Both the position numbers and the translations under genes were made by a program. Positions 25,306 to 36,400 of a stretch of 64,000 nt of DNA are shown in pieces; the stretch's first letter is position 1; every line of letters begins with the position of its first letter. This DNA comes from Rhynochetos jubatus (taxonomy: Eukaryota > Chordata > Aves > Eurypygiformes > Rhynochetidae), in the NCBI GenBank assembly GCA_027574665.1, contig CM050657.1:23538700-23602699 (forward strand), written 5' to 3'. The notes beneath the pieces were generated by a model that saw nothing but the letters and a program-made list of their open reading frames with translations, had not been told where the DNA came from and ran no database searches.

Positions 25306-27759
25306 CGTTGGTTCCTGGTATGGATAATGGCTTTGTTAACGGTGAAGGTTAATAGGAGAAAAAGAAAAACCCCACCCTTGAATAGCGAAGAGGCACAGAA
25401 GGCTAAAGTTTGTATCAACATGTCTGGAGGAGAGCAGTCCTGCTTGCCCCAAGGGCCCCTCCGCATCCAGCATGGTCCTGGCATAATCTCCATGAGCTAA
25501 AGTGGGCTGGAGCCCCTGGGAGCCGCATGGACCTCAGCCCAGGAACGCATCCAGCCTGGAGAGGAGCAAACGCGGGAGTCGCTCCCCCAGCGCTCGTGGG
25601 CGCAGAGGCAGCATGGGGCCGGCCACGGCAGATGCTGGGGTACCTGTGGCCATCTCCTTGCAAAGCTCTGCTCTGTTTGTCCTGGTACACTTGAACATCT
25701 GCCTGGCTGAGTAAAAGCAGCTGATGCCAAGCACAGGCCTGGCAGAGCCTGGCTCAAAACCTCTGAAACCTTTAAACCACCTGCTCGTCTTATCACTGCA
25801 CATACAGCCTGCAGCCTGGGTCTATCAGTTGTGAACAGGCACTACAGCCAGCCTTCCCATCTCCTCTGGGCGACCGTACAAAACTCGGATACTGGGGCTT
25901 TTTCCACCTGAGTTATGTTTTTGGATTATGGGAAGACAAGTTGCACAGTGTTTCAGCACTGTAGGCTCATACTCTTTAATCTAGTTGCTTTGCTAGTGAG
26001 ACCAATTAGTGCTGCTCCCCAGAACCAGGTCGCTGGTGACGCCCTAGCCTGGGGCTTTGCTCCGATGCTCCCAGACCTGGGCGGGCTTTGGGTCAGGCTT
26101 TTAGGAAATAGATGTTTTAAAATGACTATGGTTGTGTGATACTGCTCCCCTGGCAGAGATTATACCCGGGAACAATAAAGGTATCTTGTTATGAGGGCTG
26201 TAACTGGCATAATAGGCAATAAAAAGTGGATGACAGCATGGCCATTAGAGTCCCTTAGCGCTGTAATTTCTAAGAAGAATATTTCAGAGCAATTTCTTTG
26301 CAGGGTTGATTTTTCTAGACAAGCTATTTAAATGTCTTATTTTGAGTAGTGTCTTAATAGCTCTCCTGTAATTGCTTCAGAGGAAGCTAAATAACAAAGC
26401 GAATACCATGATTTCACTTTTTGCAGGATATTGGTGGGGGCTTTGAAGTTTTCTTCTTCTTCTTAATGACTCTGGTGAGCAGTACCTAATGCATAAAACC
26501 AGGGAATTCCTAAAACCGTGGCTGCCCTGCTGGGCTCCAGTCCAGCAGCCGTGCGGCATCCTGCGATGGGGCCGGGGCCCTGGCCTGGAGGCAGTTTTGG
26601 GGCTGAGCGTGCCACGGGGTCTAGTGACCACAACCCGAACTTTAGGCAGTGTTCCTGCGTCTCTGCGCTTTGGGAGGTGAAAACACCCCTTTGCAACAAG
26701 GAAGGTAGCGATGATCCCTGAACCAGGGTGGAAAGAGGTGTCTATAAATCCTAAAAGTGGCTCGGTTTGGCAAGCAAGGGTGTGCATATTTGGGTCCTCT
26801 GCGAGATGGCCACTTGGTCATGTCCCAGTGGACAGCACTAAGCGGAGGTGGCCTTGTCCCCTCGCCTGGGTCCCATCTGGCTTGGCTGCATGCATGCACC
26901 CCTCCAAACTCAGCACGGGCTGTCTGGGTCCATGTAACTTCATGAAAACTCGCGGGCGTTTAATAAAAATCTGCCTCAAAGTTGCACTTCTTGAGCTGCA
27001 TTTTGCTGACTAGTTCTGCTTGCTCATACACTGCCGGAGCTGAATTACCATTAAAACGTTAGCGACGTGTGCTCAGTAGACAGCCCCAGCGCCCAGTCTT
27101 GGGCTGCTGTGAAATAAACCCCTCCTTTAAGGTCGAAAGCGGCACAAATTTGGGGCAGCCCGAAGCAGGGAGCTTTGCTGGCAGACACCCATCCAGCTTG
27201 CTCTAACGAGCTCAAAGCGATGCCATCCCACAGCGTCCCTGGGCCGCTCTTCACAGCAGGTACCTCACACAACCTTGTTTTCTAATAAAAGTGTTGTGAT
27301 ACGCGAACAGAAAAGTACTTCTGTTGCTACAGTCTGACTCAACCACAAGGAGTATCTTTGCTCGAGAAACACAGCAGCTCCCTGGCAGAGGTGTGTCTCG
27401 CAAAGGGAGCGTTTTAAGCTATGTCTGCTAGCTCTGAGTTTAAACTCCGGTTTAGGTATGATATTCCCTTTTTCCCACTTCTCCTTGTCTTTCCATCTGA
27501 TGCTCAGCAATGTCATGTGAATTCATCTGCGGTATTTGAATGTCAGCTGTACTCTTCGGACAAGTAATAGATGAACTCAGTATTCTTGGTGGCTTTCAGC
27601 TATTCCCTTGGCAGTTACTGCATTAAAAGCTCATATGCATTATATTGAAGCTTATTCATTTTTCAGCAGAAATCAGCATATTATCCATAAGAACAATGCC
27701 ATTTGTCAGTGCTACAGAGTGATTCAGACCATGATTCACAATTTAAATGTCTCATAACA

Positions 27760-27845
27760 ATGCATAAATATGGTATATTTTTATATAAATATATACACAT
27801 CTTAGAAACATATATAAATATACAAATAAATGTATATTTGTTTTT
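27760..27845. repeat. AT-rich low-complexity block
   Basis: Nearly uninterrupted A/T with ATATAAATATATA-type words and scattered C/G. It is the most AT-rich stretch in this part of the window. It does not resolve into a clean microsatellite and could be a matrix-attachment-like or simply relaxed sequence. Confidence 0.6.
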
Positions 27846-29082
27846 AAAAATACCCCTCTTTGTGCAGAACACTGAAGAAAAATATATCTATTTTCCAACT
27901 CCAGTATTTTTTTCCAAGGTTATTAACCAGGGGTTTGCCTGTTGATCATTTTTTCCTTTTGTAATTATTGTAGCATAGTTTTTGCTGATGTTCCAGAGGT
28001 GACTTGCGCCAGGGGGCTCACACCTTAAATCTGGGTGGTGCCGGTTTCTGGCAAGGGGCTGCTACGACACAGGGAGATCTGGAGCAATCCCAACCTTCCC
28101 AGGATTCTTCAAGGAAAGAGGTGAGTTGAAAGGCGCCGGGGCAGTACTCATTGTTACAGCCGTGGGGTTTTCCACTGTCTCTCCTGACTACTTTTGATTT
28201 AGGAGTTTTCATCTCTAAATAGTGTTTCCAAAAGCAGGAGTATGAACCTAGGGGAGATTGGCTGTTCTTGGTTTAAAATACTTGCTGGCTATTCTGAGAA
28301 TAACTCTGAGAAAGGAAACCTCTTGCAAACAGAAAAGTCTGTCTATCTGATTCAGCCCAAAAGAAGAGAAAATCCTGAACTTAGTAAGAGGGGAAAAAAA
28401 AAATCATGCTTACCAGCAGCTTTGAGTCCTAGTTGGCTGGCTGCAGTCTCCTCAGAAATGAAGTCCAGCTACCACATCGCTATCCCTAAGGGCACGGGGA
28501 GCTGTCAGCTCAGACACTGCATTTTCCATTTGCTCTTGCGCACGCTGACCTAAAAGTTAGGTTTTTCCATTCAGTTTTCCTGGCCATCACTTAAGTTTTG
28601 GACCACTTATACAATCTGGTCACACTGGGATAGCTTGTGAAGATAGTCTTAACAGGGAAAAGATGGGTTTGGGAATTTGATGGGAACCGAGGGAGCAATG
28701 GTTTGCTGGAGAAGTTGTTTGTCCAGGGCTGGGCTTCTTCAGCACAAGCTCCTGCCCCGTGTAAACTGGGCAATGCTGTTAGCAGCTGATGGAGAAAGTG
28801 TGTCTACAGCCCTGCACTAACGCACTCAAATGGGGCTTTTTTCAGCGTGTTAATAAATGAATTAGTACGTGAGAAGTTTTGGCTTCTCCTTTTAATGGCA
28901 AGAGCTGTTCCTGCCCGGAGCCTGCTGCCACACCGAAGAAGGGCAAAGCTGCCCGAGGGGACGGGCAGCACGGGGGGAGAGTTTCACCTTAAGCCAGCCA
29001 AGTACGTGCCAGAGCTGTTGTAAATCAGCGGAGTATTTTCAGCCCTACGGATGGCTTCCAACCTATCACACGTTTGGGCTTT

Positions 29083-29233
29083 AGGTCAAAACAAAGTCTT
29101 TTTTTTCCCCGTGTCTCTCTCCTTCCCAAAAAAGAGGTTGAACCTTGGAGAGCAGAGGTTTTCCTCTCCAGCCACTCTGGGGCAGTTCAAGGTTAATTAG
29201 GTGGCAAGTTCAAGGTTAACTAGGTGACCTTGG
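29083..29233 (+). promoter_or_regulatory. Cluster of NR5A/ERR-type nuclear-receptor half-sites upstream of ADIPOQ
   Basis: Seen: AGGTCA at 29083-29088, TTCAAGGTTA at 29186-29195 and again at 29209-29218 (within a 23-bp imperfect direct repeat), and TGACCTTGG at 29225-29233, the reverse complement of CCAAGGTCA. The last is a perfect extended half-site for LRH-1/SF-1 (NR5A) or ERR monomers; the two middle ones differ by one base from the core. Known: LRH-1 and PPAR-gamma sites control mammalian adiponectin transcription. Inferred: this may be an ADIPOQ regulatory element about 3.9 kb upstream of its start codon. Short sites like these also occur by chance. Confidence 0.3.
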
Positions 29234-31260
29234 CAAACCTGGGCTCACAAAATCAGACCAGGAAAACAATAGTGTGATGAGTGTTGTTGCAACCGTGCGT
29301 GGGGAGCGGGTGTCCTTGGGAGGGGGGAAATTCATCCAAGCGAATGACAGGACACTATTCCGAACTACTGGGTTGTAAAGACCTGGCTATCTGGAAAGAC
29401 TGAAAGGATGTATAAATGAACACACATATGTAGAGCTGGGAGTCAGCAAGGGTGAATTTTGAAGTTCTGAGGAGTAGGGTGCAGCAAGGAGGAGCCGTGG
29501 GACGGCTGCTCGCTGCCTGCCTTATTTTGGTCAAGCCCTTAGTCCAGCATTTGAAGAATTTGATGATTTTTTTTTTTTTGGATGATGGTTTTCCCATGCA
29601 GTGTTGAGACTTAAAACAATACCTCATGCAACCCCAGTAAAACATGCCATACATCTAGTTGGCTCTGTTGTTTTCTTATAAATGTGATTTGCTAGAGCCA
29701 TGTGTGTGTTTGTGTACTTGTGATGCCCGTGTTTCTGTTGAAGTCTTGTCTCCTGAGCAACGAATAGAGGAGCAGGACCTTGGAACTGAAATAGGAACTT
29801 TTTTTTGCAGTGGAAACGAGAGGTTTTCAGCCTCCTCCACCTCGGATGTGAGCAAAACAAGGCTGTTTTCCCTGCCCACCCTTGGCTTGAGCCCCAAAAT
29901 GCATGATTGAGCTATTTATTAGGCTGCCAGGATTTGAAAATTGGACCTCGTGTTTAATAGGTAGTGCTGCGATTACCTCATGGCCTTTCAGTTCAGTTGT
30001 TAGGAAAATACCACGGTGATAAATCTTTCAGTGGTCCATCAAACAGCCTCCCAAATGTTATCCCTGCATCCCAGAGGGGTGGAAGTTTATCTCAGAGGGC
30101 ACAACCTGCTGATACAAGCCCCAACACACTCGCTTGGGGTTATATATCTTACACACTTGGTTTGCAGGTTGGTGCTGGCTCCTGTTCCCACTGCAGAGGG
30201 GGATGTTGTACAATCCAGTGAGGTACTTCTGGCTGTGCGATTGGGAAACACGTAAAATGCCCTTTGCTCTGCCTGGTGACAAACAAAACCTGCCACCGCA
30301 TGCAGTACCCGCAGCTGCGGTGCTCAGGGCTGGCAGCCCTGGTTGGGGCCGCGGGGCCTTCTGGCACAGAGAAAGCTGCTGTCCACAAGTCCTGCGATGC
30401 CTTCTGTTTGCACGGCGGTCACCAGATCTCTGGTATGGGACATGCTGCCTGTGCCCAGCTCGGTTACAATCGTTGTGCTGAGCCTGACCTTGTTTTCTCT
30501 CTAGCATCTGATGCAAGCCTGCAAATATGAAAAATACAAAAGCAGCTTGATGGATTGTGGATCACAGCTTTCGCTAAGAATTAAAAATAAGCAGAAAGTT
30601 ATATTTAGCTATCTATAAACAGGAATAAAATAGAGCAGGAGGCTCATTAACGGCTGTGCTCCATCAGCGCAGTCACCATCCCTGCTGGTGTGATTTGAGG
30701 GGTGAAAAGCCACTTTGGCTGCAGGGGGGGTCAGGATGTGGCTGCCTCAGGAGGAGGTTGGCAGCTGCTCAGGCCAGCCTGGTCCCGTGGGCAGAATCCG
30801 TGCCCTGGGGTCGGCAAAGGAGCCCCCAACTGCCCACCGTTGTCCTACCCCCACGGAGTCCAATCAGCACCACCGTGGAGCCCAGCCCATGGGATCCCTT
30901 GGCTCCCTGGCCATCCCTTCCTGAGGCTGCTGCCCCCACCCAACCCTACGGCTGGAGCCCCGTCGTGGGAGCTGCTCCCTGCCCTGCTCTGGCTCGCTGT
31001 CCCCCCTGGGGATGCCTGGCCCTTCTCTTGTCTTTCCGCTGGCCCTGGATACCGCACGTCCCAGAAGTGACACACATTCCCCACTTCTCTAAAAACGGCA
31101 AGGCCTGTTTACGCCATTAACAGGCTGGCTGGCAGGCTGCTACGGGCTGTTGTGGTGCTGCCCAAGGCTGTGGGCAGCCAAGGGACCGTGGTCCCTGTGC
31201 CAGAGGCACTGCTGGCTCTTTCCCTGGGCACCCCCAGCACCCCCAGCCTGAGCTGGCTCA

Positions 31261-31277
31261 CCCCCCCCCCCCCCCCC
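31261..31277 (+). repeat. Homopolymer C run
   Basis: Seventeen consecutive C residues, next to a C-rich stretch on the left (CACCCCCAGCACCCCCAGCC). The minus strand is a G-run able to form a quadruplex. The length is likely polymorphic or prone to sequencing error. Confidence 0.8.
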
Positions 31278-33454
31278 ATGGCAGCCTGGCCATGTCTGCT
31301 CGTGTGGCCAGCCGGACCCCGTGCCCATCCCCACGCTGCCCCACGGGCACCGGCATCGGGCACCAGATGGTGGTGAGTAAAAAAAAGCAGTAAAATGGCC
31401 TTCAGACCTGTGTGGCCATCAGCAGGGACCCTAGCCACAAACGGCAATTTTCCATGATCCTGTGCATCCTTGTGCACCCAAACCCTTCCCCGTACAGTAC
31501 TGCACTTCCCGCTAGTGGCTAATTATTAATGGGGAGGGGGAGCTCTCTCCCGCAGGCAGGCTGGACCCCATGGTGCGCCCATGCCTGTTATGAGCTCATG
31601 GACCCTCACGTTCCCGCTGGATTTTCCTACGTGAGTGTGGGGCGGTGGCCCAGGTCTGGGGACCGGCAGACCTGGCAGCAGGGGCCGAGGAGGGCTGTGC
31701 AGGTGCAGTGGAGGACGGGGCAGCCTGCGGCGGGGGACAAGGGCTCTATGGGGCCACGTGGAAGCCCAGCTGGGCTGTGCATGGTGGGCTGCTCACCCCA
31801 GGTAGCATGGATTGGGTGGTGGAGGGACAGGAGCCAGCACTTGGGAGCCACCAGAAGCCAGCAGCGAGGAGGGGACATGCCCTGCTCGGGTGGGTGGGGG
31901 GAGCCATGGCCCAGCTGTAGGACCACGGGACCCGCCTTGATGCCTTTGCTGTGTGAATCCAGCCGGCTTCTCGGCAGTGGGGTTCCTGATTTCCCGGCCC
32001 ATTTCACATGGAGAAATGGGTTCTTTTCTTCCCTGCAATGAGCAGCTCCGGCAGAACAGCCCCTTGCCAGGCTCGAGCAACAGCGTGTTTCTCTGTTTGG
32101 TGATCGCAAATAAACCTCCCGGGCCTCGGGGGATCCCCACTTGGCTCCCGGCGAGGGATCTTGGCGCAGCAGGGTTTCTCATGCCGAAAGGGACATTGAA
32201 ACACAGTTGTTCAGGAAACGTGGCCCTGTAAATACTGTTCAAAGCTCCTTTTATTCCCATCATAGCTGTTCCCAGGTTGCTTTTTTCTGGGCTGGAAGTT
32301 CAGGGTGCTGCTTTGGCCTTGCCGGGCTGCGCCAGGGAAACGCAGCCAAGGGCCTGTGTAGGGGGTTATGCCTGACTCCTTCCAGCTCCTCTCCACTCCT
32401 GTGCCAACTCGCAGCTGAGCCAGGCACTGGCTACTTTTAGCACAGGCTGGTCTTGTTTTGGGGCTTGTTCTGGGCTCGGAAGAGGCCGGGCAGGGAACAG
32501 AATAACAACCTCAGTGACCTGGTACGCAGAGCGCTCCCCTGAAGCATCCCCTGCCAAAACTTCCTCCCCAGATTTTGCTCCCGGCAGTGATGGCATTTTT
32601 CCGACCAGGCACCTGGGAGTGTACCTCTGCCCAGCTCTCCCCTTCGGCTTTGCTCCAGGCGCTGAGCTATTCAGGAGATATTTAATGAGATTTCTACTTA
32701 CAGGGCCAACCAAACACCTCAGTGCAGGCAAGGAAGGAGAGCTCGCAGCTGAGAATGGCGCAGCCCCTGAAGCCTATTTGTGTCCATCGAAACGTATTTT
32801 TACAAAGTAGATAAATTATATATTAGGAGAGTGTTTCTGAATAATTCAGTCACGGAGAAGAGCAGTTTCCCTTGCACACATGAATTCCCTCACCGCCCAA
32901 GTCAGCCAGGGCCCGCCGCTGTGGGCGTTGGAAGGTGCAACCGCCCTGGCACTGCAAGCCTGGCTGAGCACTCCTGAGGCTGGGGGGGGACTAGGGGATG
33001 GTTTGCAGTGATGCCCCCCAAGAGCCGTGGCTCCAGTGGAGAGCAGCAGGAGGGCACGCCAGTCCTTGAGAGCCTGCCTTTGGCGGCACTGTCGGTAGAG
33101 ATGCTCCTGCAATTCCCACCGGCTGGGCCGGGCCAGGCCCTTTCCCCCGCAGGGATGTGGGCTGTAGGGTGGAAGGGAGCTGCGACCCCAGCCAGCTGAA
33201 AACAGAAGAGAAAAACTTTGGGGTTTCTTTGGGGCTTTGTGGCATTGGTGCAATGTGGTGGAGGCAACCACAGCTCAACTACCACATCCACATCACTCTT
33301 CCAGCCTTTTTAAAGGGGTGCTTACCCCCCAATCCTCGATTTTCTATCAGTTTTGGTGGCTTTGGGGCAGAAATAACATCACCCCCCCTGGTCACCATTC
33401 CGAATTGCTGGAAGTGTCTCTTCTTTCAGACCCTGTACTCGCTGCTCTCGAGTT

Positions 33455-33490
33455 GGGGTAACTATTGCTGGGGTAACTATTGCTGGGGTA
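33455..33490 (+). repeat. 15-bp tandem repeat, 2.4 copies
   Basis: The unit GGGGTAACTATTGCT occurs at 33455-33469 and 33470-33484 without mismatch, followed by GGGGTA. Perfect identity suggests a recent slippage duplication. Confidence 0.9.
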
Positions 33491-36400
33491 TCTGGAGGAG
33501 CTGCCCAAACCAGAAGAGTGTATTTGCTCTGGGTCTGATGGGAAAGGGGAGGGGGCGTGTGGAGCCCCCAAAACCCAGCATGTTTGGCTGTGTGGGGGCA
33601 GGTGGCTCCATGTTGGGGCATGGAACAGGCAGGAAGAGGTCACAGGATGCTAGGGCTCTTGCTGCTGAAGTTTCAGGGTGACCCCCAGTTCTCCCCACAG
33701 CAGCCAGTTGGGATGTAGGGCTCCTCGCAGGAGGAGTTTCTGTCCCTCTCTCTGTCCCTTCCCTCTTTTTAATCCCACACTGCAAACAGGACAGATGCTG
33801 TCACTGCAGGCAGGTGTGTGGGTGCTGGTGCACCCAGCTCCTCTGAACGTGGCCCCAGGCAGGCAGGGCACAGGCAGGGCTCCTCTTGGCTCTGTAAACC
33901 GCAGCCCTTGTCTGCTGTGTTTGAAAGCACTGCCAGGTGAGAGCCCAGTGCCACCCACATGCACATCCACCCCACCACTGGGTTCAAAGTCATGAGCCTG
34001 CGAGCTCCCATCCCACTTTTCCTGGCATTATGTAAAGGCACAAGAATAATTTTTGGCCATAATGTTTTTTCCGTTCACTGCGGTATCGATCCAGAGCCAC
34101 CGGCTCCGGTAACCTCTGCCGTGCATTAGCTGACTCCCTGCTTTTTGCAGCGTGATGGATGTGATTGCAGGGCGGTGGGGCAGGGGGGTTGGGCGCTGGC
34201 CTGCTGGATTTTGGAGCTGTTTTCCCTGTGCAGGGCACCGCTGGATTGTCATCCAGCTGTCAGTGAGACCGAGTCACCGTATGGTCAGGCCAGGCGACTG
34301 GTGCCTGGTGCCTTGTGGAGGGTCTGCGCTCCAGCTCAATAATCTTTGCTTCAAACCACCAGGGAGGTGCTAAGGGATGGCAGTTTGCCTGTTTCACCCG
34401 TCGTTAACAAAATCTAATCCTTAGAAGTGAGGACATTATTAATTAGAGGCATTATGAATCTTACATTATCTGTAAAATGAAATATCATTGTGGAATCTGC
34501 GTGATGCATATTTCACCAAGAACCTAAATCTGATAAAAAATGATTACTGTATGTTTTTACTTTGGGCATTTCACAGTAGGAATCATCACGAAGCGCTCTT
34601 GGGAAGTTGCAGAGAATGATAAATCCGTGATACTTGCGAGAGGCCATTTCTTTGTGCTTAGCAGAAGGCGCTTATAGTTGCTGTAGGGCTAAAAAAAGAC
34701 TTATGATGTCTTCAAATATTCATTTTTGTAAGTGCTTGTTCTCCTGACCTGAACAGCCAAAACCACACTGTGACTGGTTTTAGCAGTAAATTGGGGTTTT
34801 TTTCCCGGAATTGAATGACTTTGCCTCTCTTCCACGTGAAAGACAACGCCGGTTTGCTCACAGCTATCGCGCCACTTGATGTGTTCTTGCCTTGGAAAGC
34901 ACCTTTCCGTCTGGCAGCCCGGGAGGTGACGGCTGACCCAGCAGCCTTCGCTCACACTTGGGCTGCGGCACCTTGCCTTGTGTCTGCCAGGAGATGTACG
35001 TGCGAGCCGGAGGAGCGGAGCTGGCAGCTGAGAGCAGACTGTGGGCCTCAACGCGCTGTCGCTGCAGACATGCTGAGGAACTTTGGAGGACACATCCAAA
35101 GCGTTGCAGTCGCTGAGGTGGGCTGTGGTCAGCAGCCGTGGTTAGAGCTTCCGCCCGCACGTCTGCAGCTCAGCCTGGGCAGAGGAAACACTTCTCCTGC
35201 AGACCTGATGTTTTTAAAAGCCTTTACACATGCAAAGCATGCAGTGGTTTGTGTCTGTGCCCCTGAGCTGGCGCTCAGTCGGGGCTGGATGCCAGGGACC
35301 CTCCGTTCCAGGCGTGCACCTATGAGACCCTTAGTGCTGCTTGAGACAGCTGCGTTCCTGTGCCCACGTGGAAGTCCTGCAGGATTGGGTCGCTGGACAC
35401 CAAACCCACGGCAAACCGGCTGTCCTGAACTCTCCTGCTATCGCACACAACTTTCTGCTCCTGCCATGCCCCCCAGCTGCCTCCCCGGGCAGGATGGGTG
35501 CCCTGTCCATGAGCCTTGGGGTGCCTCGGCGTGCTGGGCTGAGATCTGCCGCCTCTCGGCATCACGAGAGTCTCCTCCAGCAAAAGCTGTGGAGCTAGAC
35601 AGGCAGGCGGGAGTGAAAGCGCTTCTATATTAAACCACATTTTCTGGTGCTCCTTTATAGGTTTTTAACATGATTCGTATGTCCCTGCCTGGCCCGTTGC
35701 CCACAGCCAGGCGCTCCCCTTCCTCCTGCTCCTCGCTGCAGTGTTCTCCTTGGATTAGCTTCAACTGGATAAATTCATCTCCTTTTGTATTTACAATCCC
35801 GACGAGGATGGTGTCTTTAACGGAGACTGTTCCTTCTCGTTGCTTTGGCAGAGCAAGTACCAGCTCCCCGCTGTGTCTCTGCTCAGATGACACAGAGGTT
35901 CTCCGAATAGCAAAGAGAGAAAACAAAACGGATCTAAGTTGGGTTTGTTTCCCTTTTTTTCCAGGCAGCTACACGTATCCACCTCATGGAAAATTCCCCC
36001 CAGTACTTTAATTTTCTTTACTTTTCGTGTGCTTGCATCCTTGAGGCTCTGCTCGTGAAGCATGCGGCTGGCTCACTGATGGAGATGGGGACATCAGAGA
36101 GAGTCTCTTTGAGAAGGAGGAGAGAAGCAAGAAAGAGGCTGTTTATTCCCCACAACCAAAGAGGAAAAGTTAAGGAAATTCCAAGACTCAAAATGAGGTA
36201 TGATATAGGCATTCATCATGGGAAACACCCCAGTACCTGCCGTCTGGGACCGCAGTGGGCCTCTACCGGCCTTGCACGTGGCCTGGCTAAAAAGTGTAAT
36301 CTAATTCCTGTCGTGGGAAAAGCCATTCCTGTGCCTGACCGAGACTGCTGACTTGAGGCAGGAATGAGTACTTGTGGCATTGCTTCATTCTCCCAAGGCG

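Noticed and set aside
30058-30516. Overlapping open frames on both strands
   Set aside because: Frames open on both strands at once in GC-rich DNA with no homology; no evidence of coding.
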